Shown here in pieces: positions 8,070-17,190 of a DNA stretch of 44,103 bases. The first letter of the stretch is position 1. Each line of letters opens with the position of its first letter. This stretch comes from a virus. The stretch covers positions 1 to 44,103 of the IMG/VR virus record IMGVR_UViG_3300025853_000182. The stretch is one strand, 5' to 3'. The notes beneath the pieces are model-generated. The model had not been told where the DNA came from. It searched no databases and was given only the letters and a program-made list of their open reading frames with translations. The position numbers were made by a program, and so were the translations under genes.

Positions 8070-9245
8070 ATGGCAAGAAACTATCTAAGAACAGTAACCG
8101 ACATGGAACGCTACTACTATGGTGCAGGCTCAAACATGGGCTTCCACTATTCAGGCAGTGAACTTTTGAAAGCAGACGCACCACTATTGTCCACAACTGC
8201 TGGTACATACCAAGCAATTTACGGACGAAAGGTTTGGAGCCAGTTGAACCAAGAATTCAACGCATTCTCCATCCTTCCTAAGAAGCCTTGGGACCGAAGT
8301 GGATGGCGTGTCGTAACCGCACGACCTGATTCCGCTAAGGGCGGAGGTATTGCGGAGAACGGTACACTACCGGAAACCACCAAACCTGTCTTCCAGCACA
8401 TCGCTGCAAAGCCTAAGACCATTGCACACACCTTCGACATGAGCGAAGTTGCAATCTTCCTTAACGACAAGGACGACGGTCTTGGTGACATTCGCAGTGT
8501 TCTCAAGGAAGAAATGGGTAAGCACCACGCTGAGGAAATCAACAAGATGCTCCTCCAAGACGTCGACACACCTGCTGGCAACGACTACGAGTCCCTCGAC
8601 CGTGTCACCGCTTCAAGCACAATGGACAGTACTGGTACTGGTCCAGTCGCAGCAGGCTCTCAGACTACAAACACCGCACACGTTAGCGCTGCTTCTGACC
8701 TCGACATTTACAGCATTGACCGAGATGCAAACACTTGGTCCAACGCTGAGGTCAACGTCGCAACCGATGCAGGCTTGACTGAGCGTGTACTCAGCCTTGA
8801 CCACCTCGACGACATCTTCCAAAAGATTTGGGTACGTGGTGGAAATCCAAAGGTCATCCTCACTGGATATGACACTTTGATGCGAATCCAACAACTCCTC
8901 CAAGCGCAACAGCGATTCATGGAAGAGAAGCGTGTCACCCCTACCTTCAACGGTGTCAAGGGTGTACCCGGTGTTGAAGCAGGTTTCATCGTCGCTACAT
9001 ACAACGGTGTCCCAATCATTCCATCCAAGGACGTTACAAAGGACGGCATCAGCCGTATGTACTTCTTGGACACTGACTACCTACACTTTAGTGTCGCAAA
9101 ACCAACTCAATACTTTGAGTCAGGTATCGAAACTGGAGACCCATTCGCCATCAACCGCCTCGGTCAAGAAGGACTTTACCGAACCATGGGTGAAATTTGG
9201 ACAACTTTCTTTGGAGGCCACGGTTCAATCCGAGACTTGTCTTGA
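8070..9245 (+). CDS. Major capsid protein, HK97 fold (391 aa)
   Basis: Length and position directly after the protease/scaffold fit an HK97-fold capsid protein. The sequence shows the expected pattern: a helical N-arm (to about 50), a segment like the E-loop around WRVVTARPDSAKGGGIAENG (89-108), a long spine helix (GDIRSVLKEEMGKHHAEEINKMLL, about 138-161), and a P-domain with VILTGYDTLMRIQQLLQAQQ. Near the C-terminus DTDYLHFSVAKPTQYFESG resembles the A-domain end of archaeal and bacterial capsid proteins. A Gly/Ser/Thr-rich insertion lies at about 175-215. The ribosome site GGAGTGAT precedes the ATG. No Cys is seen, and no cross-linking residues can be assigned from sequence alone. Confidence 0.88.
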   Translation: MARNYLRTVTDMERYYYGAGSNMGFHYSGSELLKADAPLLSTTAGTYQAIYGRKVWSQLNQEFNAFSILPKKPWDRSGWRVVTARPDSAKGGGIAENGTLPETTKPVFQHIAAKPKTIAHTFDMSEVAIFLNDKDDGLGDIRSVLKEEMGKHHAEEINKMLLQDVDTPAGNDYESLDRVTASSTMDSTGTGPVAAGSQTTNTAHVSAASDLDIYSIDRDANTWSNAEVNVATDAGLTERVLSLDHLDDIFQKIWVRGGNPKVILTGYDTLMRIQQLLQAQQRFMEEKRVTPTFNGVKGVPGVEAGFIVATYNGVPIIPSKDVTKDGISRMYFLDTDYLHFSVAKPTQYFESGIETGDPFAINRLGQEGLYRTMGEIWTTFFGGHGSIRDLS

Positions 9246-9282
9246 GGTTTGATGGAGATAACACACACAGGAGATGAAAAAT

Positions 9283-9732
9283 ATGACAGCAACAACAGGA
9301 ACAAGCGGAATAGTTTACACATCGAGTTCAAGTGCAGTTTACACAGAAGACTTTGCACTCGACTTGTATGCAGGTTCACCTACGGGCGATACTGAATGGT
9401 TGAAAGGTTTCGGAGGTACATACCCCGGCTCTTTGACTGGATTTCAAGCAAGCAACAGTGATGGAAACGCAACAGCAGGCATCAAGTTAGTTTGTGGACG
9501 ATTTACCACAGCACTAGCCAACGATGAAAAATTGGTCGTTGGCGGCAATGCGTCGAAAATTTTGGCAGTAATCGTTGGAGACAACGTTACAGAAAGTGCC
9601 GCAGTTAGTATGAAGAATGCAATCGGTACAACAACTGCAACAAACTCAGACGGCAACACCGTGAACGCAGCACAGTTTACCGTGACTGGAACAAGTCACA
9701 CCACAGTAACTTGCTGGATGATTGTGGCTTGA
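9283..9732 (+). CDS. Candidate capsid decoration protein (149 aa)
   Basis: Not recognised by family. It is Thr/Ser/Gly/Ala-rich and predicted beta, with almost no Lys or Arg, and follows the capsid gene directly, a usual place for a decoration (cement) protein. The ATG at 9283 is preferred over the one at 9274 because GGAGATG (9270-9276) needs room before the start; the earlier ATG overlaps that site. The TGA stop runs into GAGGTG, the ribosome site of the next gene. The decoration role is inference from position and composition. Confidence 0.75.
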   Translation: MTATTGTSGIVYTSSSSAVYTEDFALDLYAGSPTGDTEWLKGFGGTYPGSLTGFQASNSDGNATAGIKLVCGRFTTALANDEKLVVGGNASKILAVIVGDNVTESAAVSMKNAIGTTTATNSDGNTVNAAQFTVTGTSHTTVTCWMIVA

Positions 9733-9743
9733 GGTGTTTCTTC

Positions 9744-10142
9744 TTGCCTACAATAACTTCACTGGGACCGTACCATACACGTACAGTTCCCGGTATGCGC
9801 CGAACCTACGCTGAGCGAAACGTCCCTATGGAAGTCTCGCAAGAGTGGCTCGATGCGTACCGCAATCGACTATCCCCTAAGTGGTGGAAGGTCGAAGGAG
9901 ATGCAGGTATCACAGTCGACGCAGGTGACGATGGAATTCCCGACTCAGGTTGGACTAAGAAGGACATCAGCGCATGGCTTGAGGAGCGTGGAGAAACAGT
10001 TGGTGGATATGCGACCAAGTCCAAACTACTGGGCATGGTTGACCTAATCCTCAACCCTCCAGCACCTGAGCCAGTCGTCGAAGAACCAGCGGTCGAAAAA
10101 CCAGTGGCAGAAGAAACAGAAACAACAGGAGATGAACAATAA
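9744..10142 (+). CDS. HeH/LEM-like domain head protein (132 aa)
   Basis: The start is taken as TTG at 9744, seven bases after GAGGTG; the frame is open further upstream but without a ribosome site. Residues 70-103 (WTKKDISAWLEERGE, then TKSKLLGMVDLIL) match the helix-extended-helix pattern of HeH/LEM/SAP-like domains, which occur in phage head-completion and packaging proteins and often bind DNA. The N-terminal 50 residues are basic and Trp/Tyr-rich (PKWWKVEG). The C-terminal 30 residues are a Pro/Glu/Val low-complexity tail (PVVEEPAVEKPVAEE). The TAA stop overlaps the next ATG by one base. Likely a head protein near the portal vertex. Confidence 0.75.
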   Translation: MPTITSLGPYHTRTVPGMRRTYAERNVPMEVSQEWLDAYRNRLSPKWWKVEGDAGITVDAGDDGIPDSGWTKKDISAWLEERGETVGGYATKSKLLGMVDLILNPPAPEPVVEEPAVEKPVAEETETTGDEQ

Positions 10143-10465
10143 TGACAGTAACAATTGACCCACGACCAACATACTTTGGAGACCGAATGGTAGTAACAGG
10201 CACATACACAGGTGGAGCCGCAACCGAGACTATAGACTTAACAAGTTTTTTCTCAAGAATCGACGCATTTGTGGTTAACCCTAATGCATCAGTAATACAA
10301 GAAGTGGACTCAGCCGATGCCACCGACGGTGCTGCTGAACACATCACCAATTTGCTCGATGTAGGCTCTTTGGACACAGCAAGGACTACAATAACAGTTA
10401 GGCAAGCGTCTGACCAAGACAACGTGCAACCGGGAAGTTTCCTCGCAATTGGTCGTCGCTCTTGA
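10142..10465 (+). CDS. Hypothetical small beta-rich head protein (107 aa)
   Basis: Not recognised. It reads as one compact beta domain, MTVTIDPRPTYFGDRMVVTGTYTGG to the end at PGSFLAIGRRS, with no Cys and no signal sequence. GGAGATG lies nine bases before the ATG, and the start overlaps the previous TAA by one base, so translation is coupled. Its composition and location within the head-protein run suggest a second decoration or head-vertex component. That is inference from context only. Confidence 0.75.
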   Translation: MTVTIDPRPTYFGDRMVVTGTYTGGAATETIDLTSFFSRIDAFVVNPNASVIQEVDSADATDGAAEHITNLLDVGSLDTARTTITVRQASDQDNVQPGSFLAIGRRS

Positions 10466-10476
10466 GGTGAACCCTC

Positions 10477-10653
10477 ATGGCAAAGACGACCAAAGTCGTA
10501 GGACCATACGCACCACGAGACTTTCAGGACACGTCGACAATGTCGACTACCCTGACGACCGACGTGGCAGCGGCAGCAGGTTCAAACACCATTGTAGGTG
10601 CTGAACCCATCACCATCTTGGGAAACATTTTTCTGATTGTCACCACGAACTGA
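10477..10653 (+). CDS. Short hypothetical protein (58 aa)
   Basis: A short gene between two coupled neighbours. GAGGTGA at 10464-10470 includes the previous TGA and sits six bases before the ATG; the stop at 10651-10653 leads into GAGGGTGAT for the next gene. The product (MAKTTKVVGPYAPRDFQD, then Thr/Ala-rich, ending NIFLIVTTN) has a basic start, a polar middle and a short hydrophobic C-terminus. Without this gene 10466-10663 would be the only sizeable gap in the operon. Its function is unknown; it is likely a minor virion protein. Confidence 0.7.
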   Translation: MAKTTKVVGPYAPRDFQDTSTMSTTLTTDVAAAAGSNTIVGAEPITILGNIFLIVTTN

Positions 10654-10663
10654 GGGTGATACG

Positions 10664-10945
10664 ATGGATGCAGCAACACTCGGACTCGACGAAATCGAGC
10701 GACTTGAGAAGCGTGGCGTACGACTGGCCGAGTCCTACGGGGCAGGTAGCGTCTTCAATCAAGAGAAACCTCTTGAGGGCGTAGTCAGTAAACAACGCAT
10801 ACGCAACCGAAAGACAGGCGACGTTCTGAACATCGGCTCAGGCACACGGTGCAAATCGTGTGGTATGCTTTACTTCTGTTGGGTTGACAACTGTCGAACG
10901 TGCGGAACAAAGATGGACTTCAATTTGGGAACAAAGGAGGAATGA
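10664..10945 (+). CDS. Zinc-ribbon protein (93 aa)
   Basis: ATG at 10664 is chosen because GAGGGTGAT ends three bases upstream; the frame extends a little further up without a ribosome site. Residues 63-80 hold Cys63, Cys66, Cys72, Cys77 and Cys80 (CKSC then CRTC), a zinc-ribbon or knuckle of the rubredoxin type. The first 50 residues are helical and charged. A zinc ribbon amid head genes could serve assembly or DNA contact at the vertex, or be a small regulator; I cannot tell which. The last bases overlap the region where the next gene's GGAGG ribosome site lies. Confidence 0.75.
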   Translation: MDAATLGLDEIERLEKRGVRLAESYGAGSVFNQEKPLEGVVSKQRIRNRKTGDVLNIGSGTRCKSCGMLYFCWVDNCRTCGTKMDFNLGTKEE

Positions 10946-10947
10946 AC

Positions 10948-12765
10948 ATGCGAATAGCAGTACGAAAAGCGCCCGGTGATGACGATTCACGTAAAAACCT
11001 CATGGACAAACTGGACGCTGCACTAAGCGGCGGAAAGGGCGGCGAAATCAAAGACGCAGTCAAGCGTCGTACTGAGAAGCCCGAAGGCGAAAAGCGAACT
11101 GCTGAGGAACTCCGTGACGTTCCCGTCGAAGCACCGACAACTGGCAGAACAGGTGCCAAGTTAAGGGGAGTCAAAGAGGAAGACCTTGCTGGTAAGACAG
11201 TAGTAGGCTCAGAAGAATCTGAGGCGATGAAACAAAAGCGCCAAGAGATTTACGACCGAGCCATCGCACAGGGTAACACCCCTGCACGTGCACAGGCTCT
11301 TGCTGAGGCTTACCAACTGACTGACACATCAGAAGGCAAAGCCCCTCCGCCTTCACGTGAAGGTAAGCGTGTGAGCGATGACAAAGACCGTGGTGCTTCA
11401 CTCGGACGGGGTATTGGTGCTAAGCGTGCTACCTTTGACATCGAAGATACACGTGGTAAGAAATTCCGTAGTCGAACAGGCCGTCGTGAGAAAGACATAG
11501 CGACCGAAGCAGGCGAAGGAGGCATCGTCGGATTCGGTGGTGAGACGAGAGTCGTTGACGATACTGGTCAAAACCCATACATGGGTAGTAAAAGGAAAGG
11601 ACCGAAAGAAGCAAAGACGCTTGAGTCGTATCTGAACTCAATGATGTCAAAGGACCCTAATGCATTTCAAACACAAATTTTGGGTCAAGATTACGGTAAC
11701 GTACAACCGAATCGTCAAGGAGACGACCCACAAGGAGTTCGTAATGAATTAATTCGTCGGTTTGGCGAATTGCATGCAAACGACAAGCAACAACTGGGTC
11801 GTAACATCATGAACCACATGAATCGTATGGGGCTTCAACTTGGTGGAGCAGGCTATGAAACATCCCAAGGCAAGACAGGTGGCAGTGCCAGTATGACTGG
11901 CATAGAAGGCGACACTGTAAGCGAAGAAGAATTTATTCGACGTATTCTCGGCGAAGGTCGAGACGTTACGCAAGACCCCGGTTTCAAGCAACGAGTTGAC
12001 CCTTCGGACACGGAAGTCACGGGTATCTCAGACGAAGAAAAATTGTCGAACTTGATTGACATGACTGCACAGCGTCAGGGTATGAGTCCTGATGACGAGC
12101 AGCGACTACGCAACGCTGTCGAGCAGTTGCAACAGCAACAGGGCACTGCTGCGTTTCAAATGAGTCCATCTGAACTTGTTGAGCGAGCAGCGATGAACGT
12201 GACGTCAGGTACAGACGAAGCACTACAGCAGCGCAACATGGCTAACCTGCGAGCACAGTTTACCAAACTCATCGCTCAAGAAAACGCATTAGCAGACATG
12301 GCTGAAACCAACCCTTCACTACGACGAAGACTCTCAGAAATTCGTGACCAACGACGTATGGTTGAATCCCAAATCAAGGGAGGCGCACCGCCTGAACGTG
12401 CACCACGAGCCTCAGATAGAGGGCTTGGTCGTAAGCAAGGAGATTACGTGCAAATCGAAACGCTCGATGGTCCACGTATGGACTTTGTCGAATCTGAGAA
12501 ACCAATCGACCCTACCGGGCAGACACCTGACCTTGGGATGGACCCAAGTGCTGTAGGTCGTTCACGGCCCACAGCGGAAGAAAAAGCAAACATGGCAATG
12601 GGTGGTATGGGTATGACTGAGGAACAGAAGGCACAGATGCTCGCTGACTTTGAAGCAGCAATGGCTGCACGAGATGATGATGATGTTCAAACAGGATTCC
12701 CGATGTACATTGGAGACGTGCTCATGAAGTCGGTTCAAAACCGTCTTTGGTGGCAAGGTCTATGA
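10948..12765 (+). CDS. Large, mostly disordered structural protein (605 aa)
   Basis: The start is taken as ATG 10948, seven bases after GGAGG (10936-10940); ATG 10942 is too close to it. The protein is highly charged with few hydrophobic clusters: Arg/Lys/Glu/Gly-rich in the first 230 residues, Gln-rich with helices from about 250 to 500, then an acidic, Met/Gly-rich end closing with a hydrophobic, Trp-containing segment (MKSVQNRLWWQGL). No known domain is seen. Between the capsid group and the head-tail adaptor, it may be an internal, portal-associated or ejected protein. The terminal aromatic segment could be a docking peptide. Confidence 0.7.
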   Translation: MRIAVRKAPGDDDSRKNLMDKLDAALSGGKGGEIKDAVKRRTEKPEGEKRTAEELRDVPVEAPTTGRTGAKLRGVKEEDLAGKTVVGSEESEAMKQKRQEIYDRAIAQGNTPARAQALAEAYQLTDTSEGKAPPPSREGKRVSDDKDRGASLGRGIGAKRATFDIEDTRGKKFRSRTGRREKDIATEAGEGGIVGFGGETRVVDDTGQNPYMGSKRKGPKEAKTLESYLNSMMSKDPNAFQTQILGQDYGNVQPNRQGDDPQGVRNELIRRFGELHANDKQQLGRNIMNHMNRMGLQLGGAGYETSQGKTGGSASMTGIEGDTVSEEEFIRRILGEGRDVTQDPGFKQRVDPSDTEVTGISDEEKLSNLIDMTAQRQGMSPDDEQRLRNAVEQLQQQQGTAAFQMSPSELVERAAMNVTSGTDEALQQRNMANLRAQFTKLIAQENALADMAETNPSLRRRLSEIRDQRRMVESQIKGGAPPERAPRASDRGLGRKQGDYVQIETLDGPRMDFVESEKPIDPTGQTPDLGMDPSAVGRSRPTAEEKANMAMGGMGMTEEQKAQMLADFEAAMAARDDDDVQTGFPMYIGDVLMKSVQNRLWWQGL

Positions 12766-12800
12766 CGGAGAACTCTCTGTGGGAGATGAGGGGATGACGC

Positions 12801-14459
12801 ATGCCAGTAGTATTCTCACCCGGTGAAGCGGAAACACGCCCTCTCAACCCCGAAGAAATCGTTTACACGACTGCACAGAAAGTCGCTGATTTGCTTGGTA
12901 TCGGACCGCAAGAAGCCGTCCTGATGTCAGCGAGTGCGGAAGCAAACGCAGTCTTTGTCACTGGTGCTGACTACAGAAACACCGGCTTTTCAGTTAGCGA
13001 CATTTTACTTATTTACAGTGACGCTGACCCGATGGGTCAAGAGGTCACAGTCACAGCCATAACATCAACTACCAGCGGTGTAAAACTTACATTCACAGTA
13101 AACGAGGATGGTGTATCATCAATCAACCCCGGCTTGTATGAAACAGCGGACAACGGCTATGTCCAAAACACTGCCTCCTTTACCAACGGTAAGACACGAG
13201 GCGTCACAAAATCACATGTCGAGCAACGTATCAAAGAGATACAAGACCGCATCGACAACGTCACACACAACGCATGGCGTCCGAGCCTTGTCATTGCTGA
13301 GTACATCAACTTCGATACCTACAAGCCCTACCGTCGACGATACTACGTCGACTACGTCGGTAGCACGCCACTGTTGTTCCGCAACGTGCAACAGATGCTC
13401 CGCATTGAACTGTGGCAGGGCGACGACTACCGTGAGATATGCAGTGCTGAGGCACGTGTTGAAATCGCTGACTACAATGCATTGAGTGGCAAACGAATCG
13501 CCGTTTCGCCCGGAGGCGGAGGCTTTGGTCAGTTGGTTGTAGGAACGGGAACTACAAATTGGGACGACCGCTTCGACAAAGTATCAACAGCACAAAGTCT
13601 TGCCGACCTTATCAACAAAGAAGACCGCACGAATCGCAGCGCTATACCGCTGACTGAGACACAGGTAGGGGGTACAAAAGAACACGACATCGATGGTGCG
13701 GCATTCACGTTGCCCGTAGCAGGTGGCACGCAGTCTGTCAACGTCAATAATGAATTTTTGGCAACTGCCAATTCCGATTATGGTAACGGCAAATTGAAGA
13801 TTACAAGCATGCGTCAAACCAAAGGTGGCGAATCCGCTACAATTGCTACAGACGCTACAACAGGCATTTCAATCAGTCAGACGACGGCTGTTACAGGAAC
13901 GATGACGTATGCTCGTGCAGGTGCGATATGGACAGTTGCTTCGGGTGACACAAGCGCCTTTGCTGACTACGGTGTCGCAGTTGCAGTTGCTGACGGACAA
14001 ACAACTGCGTTATTTGGTTATACAAGTAAGAACTCAACACAGTTGATTGACGTTCACTGGATGAATACTGAGCCTGTTCAAGCAACCAACTATACAATCA
14101 CTCAACATCAATTCAAATCCGACATCGGCGCGTTTTCAGACGCAGGCGGCGACCAAGCCCGTCTCAAAGACTGGTGGATTGACTACGAAATCGGTATGAT
14201 TTACTTCAACAACTCATACCCGTTTTTTGAGCACAACGCTGTCAAGGTGTCCTACATTTACGGCGAGCGATATTTGGAGAAGGCCATCGAAGAGGCTGCT
14301 ACAAAGATGGTGGCTGTCGACCTGCTCATGGCTGACGACCGTTCTGTTCTCATCCCTGAGGGCAGTCAGAACGTACCGCTTGCACAAAAGATTCAGATGT
14401 TCAAAGAAGAAGCCAACTCAATCTTGAACAGATACAAGGAGATAGTTGTCTTTGAGTGA
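12801..14459 (+). CDS. Head-tail connector (adaptor)-like protein (552 aa)
   Basis: The C-terminal 70 residues (about 488-552) resemble phage head-tail adaptors of the HK97 gp6 / SPP1 gp15 kind: an amphipathic helix YLEKAIEEAATKMVAVDLLM followed by DDRSVLIPEG and a helix ending LNRYKEIVVFE. The N-terminal part has the PEEIVYTTAQKVADLLGIG helix found at adaptor N-termini. Between them is a large beta-rich insertion, so the 552 residues far exceed the 100-200 usual for the family. It sits between head proteins and the tail terminator, as expected. The ATG follows GAGGGGATGA. The assignment rests on the terminal segments and on synteny. Confidence 0.65.
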   Translation: MPVVFSPGEAETRPLNPEEIVYTTAQKVADLLGIGPQEAVLMSASAEANAVFVTGADYRNTGFSVSDILLIYSDADPMGQEVTVTAITSTTSGVKLTFTVNEDGVSSINPGLYETADNGYVQNTASFTNGKTRGVTKSHVEQRIKEIQDRIDNVTHNAWRPSLVIAEYINFDTYKPYRRRYYVDYVGSTPLLFRNVQQMLRIELWQGDDYREICSAEARVEIADYNALSGKRIAVSPGGGGFGQLVVGTGTTNWDDRFDKVSTAQSLADLINKEDRTNRSAIPLTETQVGGTKEHDIDGAAFTLPVAGGTQSVNVNNEFLATANSDYGNGKLKITSMRQTKGGESATIATDATTGISISQTTAVTGTMTYARAGAIWTVASGDTSAFADYGVAVAVADGQTTALFGYTSKNSTQLIDVHWMNTEPVQATNYTITQHQFKSDIGAFSDAGGDQARLKDWWIDYEIGMIYFNNSYPFFEHNAVKVSYIYGERYLEKAIEEAATKMVAVDLLMADDRSVLIPEGSQNVPLAQKIQMFKEEANSILNRYKEIVVFE

Positions 14460-14899
14460 TGAACATGAAGGAAGCACTCGACGTCGTTATTGAAAAGTTG
14501 GAGGCTTGGAACCGAGCCAACACAGGTAACATCAAGCCTGTCATCGCTGACATTGCTACAATCTCACCTGAGCGTGGTAAGCGTCAAGACCTACAGCGTT
14601 CGGACTTCGTGCTCGTGTACGAGACAGCACACAACGAAGAAGTCCCTGACTTGCTGTACAACTTCGTTACAACACGTGTCAACATCACAGTTGATGTACG
14701 CACGGCCAAGAGCCGTTCGCACCTGCAACTTCTTGAGAACGAGATTCGTCGTCTCGTCCACGCTGCACGCAAGGGCGATGCGACCAACTACGACCGCATG
14801 GTGTTCAAGACACGTACCGACCTCAGCGACCGTACCAAGCGCCTTTTCAGGCATACGTTTCAAATAGAAGTCGTGACTCTCGCTGAGTCAATAGCATAG
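14459..14899 (+). CDS. Tail terminator / tail-completion-like protein (146 aa)
   Basis: The ATG overlaps the previous TGA by one base (TGATG); another in-frame ATG at 14465 lies better spaced after GAGTGAT and may be the true start. The core (TTRVNITVDVRTAKSRSHLQLLENEIRRLVHAARKG, about 75-110) has the beta-helix layout of tail terminators such as lambda gpU and HK97 gp10, and the C-terminal strand reads FQIEVVTLAE. Position between adaptor and tail tube agrees. Such proteins cap the tail tube and join it to the head. The family match is by pattern, not by a diagnostic motif. Confidence 0.65.
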   Translation: MNMKEALDVVIEKLEAWNRANTGNIKPVIADIATISPERGKRQDLQRSDFVLVYETAHNEEVPDLLYNFVTTRVNITVDVRTAKSRSHLQLLENEIRRLVHAARKGDATNYDRMVFKTRTDLSDRTKRLFRHTFQIEVVTLAESIA

Positions 14900-14907
14900 G
14901 TGATACA

Positions 14908-16941
14908 ATGGTAAGTCAGGCATACAAAGGAGACGTCTCGGAAGTCCTTATGGGGCACGAGACTGGTATCTTCATTGAGCATGGTGAGCCTTGTCACTTT
15001 GACACGACATTCAGTTCAAGCACACCTGACTTCAATACAATCACGTTTACCGAAACGGGACACAGTAACCATAGCACCATATTTGAAAATGGCAAGGCTA
15101 TTCTCAAAGTCCCAGTTGGTATGCTCATTGGTCAGAAGATTAGTTTTCACAAAACAGCAGGTGGAGGCGGTTATACCAACCATTATTCTGACGGTATGAC
15201 AAATAAGGTGTTTACAATTGTTGACCATACCGTTGAGAGCAACGCTACAAAATTGAAAGTAGTGCCACGATTTACTACAACTAGCATTGTAAGTGCTGCT
15301 GGTGATGCTATGCTTATTCACTCAACAGGTATGCCTACACTCGCTAGTGGTTCGACCTTTGCTCACAACGATAGTGCAGCGTCGTCAAGTGAGTTCTCAC
15401 AAATTGACCAGTTCATTGGTCTTGCATCACACATGAAACTACCTGACACAAAGGTTACGATGCACCGACACCACGTTATTGGCTTGGGGCGTCAGGCTGC
15501 AATCCAACAAACAGGGCGTGTGTTCCACCAAGGTGCTCAGTTGGAGATGCCACTCAACAATCCTCGATGGTTGTATTACAGCCTTGGGCGAGAAGCGATT
15601 GATGCACACACATCCGTTGCAAGTTATTCACAAGCAGGTGTAATTAAAGCAGGGACGAAGGTCACGGTAGGTCAAACGTATGTGGATGTCAACAGCGTGG
15701 ATTTTAACACGGGTAGTGGTTCTCACGCAGTTGCAATTGGTGACTACATCCTCATCCGTGATACGACACGCGTACCAGTCATCGGTTACGACGCTCCTGA
15801 TACTGGTGCATCTGACGACAAATTTTGGCCGCCTGCATCGACATCCACGCTTGCATCTGATTCTGAACACTTTGAAGAAACAGAAACCAGTGAATTTAGA
15901 CGCGTTGTTGCAATTGAAGCATTGAGCAGTGGCGTCCGTCTTTTTGTCGATGACCCATTTCAATTTGAGCACATCAACACAGATTCGATTTTTGCCTACA
16001 GATTCAACGGTACAACACTGACTGGTAGCCCACACGTCAATTCCGATGGTACGATTACAAATCCTACTCGACGCCTTTTGTTCTCAGGTGACACGCTCCC
16101 TTCGTTCTGTATTGAGCACAGCATTCGCAACCGTGACGTTGGCTCACACAGTAATGAAAACAGTAACGCACCCGGCTCAAGCACGGACAGCAAGCAACTC
16201 ACGCGTATATTCCGTGGATGCAAAGTTGTTGAGTGGGAACTCAACGCAACCGTCGATGCCGAGGTGAAGTATCGTTGCATTTTCGATGCACTATCGTGTT
16301 ACACGGACACTGGTCGGCTTGAGTCATCGAACCCCGGTGACAGGTACCGTGCTCATCGCCTGTTCCAAAACACGGCGACTGACGCAGCGGGTCGAAAGGA
16401 AACAGGCATAGCATCAGGTTCTGAGAAGCCGTTCATGTTTTACAACGGTACAATCACAGCCTTCGGTCAAGACATTGGCTTCATCTCGACGTTTGAGTTG
16501 CGTGGTAAGACGGGCGTCGAGATATTCCACACCATGGGCGGAACACCTGTAGCCGAATCAGTTGATAGCAACAACCGTTCGCTCAAACAAGTCCCCTACG
16601 GTGGCACACGCAACGCGTCGATTATTCGTGAAGGTCGAGAGGAGTTTGAACTGGAGATGGACGTTATCATACGCGATTCACTTCTTTTCCACGAACTCCG
16701 CACGCATCGTGAGGTATCAGGTACAGGCGGCTCAACTGGAAACATTATCGAGATGGTGTTCACAAAACCGTCGACTGGCTCGACAGGTAGCCAACAACAG
16801 ATGCGTATCATCTGCGACGACTACGTAATTACAGACGCTCCAATCCCAGTACCTGACGACAAAGGGCTACTGCACTCCAAGATTATGATTCATCCCAAGA
16901 ACATCAAGGTGATTAGCACCGACACCCTTTTCCATTGCTGA
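14908..16941 (+). CDS. Major tail tube protein, enlarged (677 aa)
   Basis: The C-terminal half shows the usual tail-tube elements: GCKVVEWELNATVDAEVKYRC (about 437-457), the strand pair KPFMFYNGTITAFGQDIGFISTFEL (about 509-533) and a final YVITDAPIPVPDDKG region. The N-terminal half adds several beta-rich insertions, perhaps surface domains on the tube, taking it far beyond the 150-350 residues of most tail tube proteins. Gene order (after terminator, before tail chaperones) supports the call. GGTGATAC precedes the ATG. The protein should form the hexameric rings that make the DNA channel of the tail. Confidence 0.8.
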   Translation: MVSQAYKGDVSEVLMGHETGIFIEHGEPCHFDTTFSSSTPDFNTITFTETGHSNHSTIFENGKAILKVPVGMLIGQKISFHKTAGGGGYTNHYSDGMTNKVFTIVDHTVESNATKLKVVPRFTTTSIVSAAGDAMLIHSTGMPTLASGSTFAHNDSAASSSEFSQIDQFIGLASHMKLPDTKVTMHRHHVIGLGRQAAIQQTGRVFHQGAQLEMPLNNPRWLYYSLGREAIDAHTSVASYSQAGVIKAGTKVTVGQTYVDVNSVDFNTGSGSHAVAIGDYILIRDTTRVPVIGYDAPDTGASDDKFWPPASTSTLASDSEHFEETETSEFRRVVAIEALSSGVRLFVDDPFQFEHINTDSIFAYRFNGTTLTGSPHVNSDGTITNPTRRLLFSGDTLPSFCIEHSIRNRDVGSHSNENSNAPGSSTDSKQLTRIFRGCKVVEWELNATVDAEVKYRCIFDALSCYTDTGRLESSNPGDRYRAHRLFQNTATDAAGRKETGIASGSEKPFMFYNGTITAFGQDIGFISTFELRGKTGVEIFHTMGGTPVAESVDSNNRSLKQVPYGGTRNASIIREGREEFELEMDVIIRDSLLFHELRTHREVSGTGGSTGNIIEMVFTKPSTGSTGSQQQMRIICDDYVITDAPIPVPDDKGLLHSKIMIHPKNIKVISTDTLFHC

Positions 16942-16950
16942 GTGATAGCC

Positions 16951-17190
16951 ATGCCAATGAAACATGCTATAGCGCTTCATCCTCGCAACGAGATTGCTGT
17001 CGTTGTTGAAGAGGAAGAAGAAGTATTCAATCCTGAGGCTGGTAAAGTCTCAGACGCCCCGTTCGGCGAACATGTCGCTCCCAGCGAGCCACATGAGGCT
17101 GAGCAAGAAGCCCCCTCAGAAGAGGCTGCTTCAACCGAAACAGTGAGTGAGTTGGATGACAACACCGAAGAGAGTGATAATGGAAATTGA
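16951..17190 (+). CDS. Small acidic protein (79 aa)
   Basis: ATG 16951 follows GAGTGATAGCC, which contains the previous stop; an upstream in-frame GTG at 16942 is part of that ribosome site. Residues 1-20 are weakly hydrophobic (MKHAIALHPRNEIAVVV); the rest is dominated by Glu, Asp, Ser and Pro and is surely disordered. It overlaps the next gene by 11 bases. It sits between tail tube and tail chaperones, so a tail-assembly accessory role is possible, but no family is recognised. Confidence 0.65.
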   Translation: MPMKHAIALHPRNEIAVVVEEEEEVFNPEAGKVSDAPFGEHVAPSEPHEAEQEAPSEEAASTETVSELDDNTEESDNGN

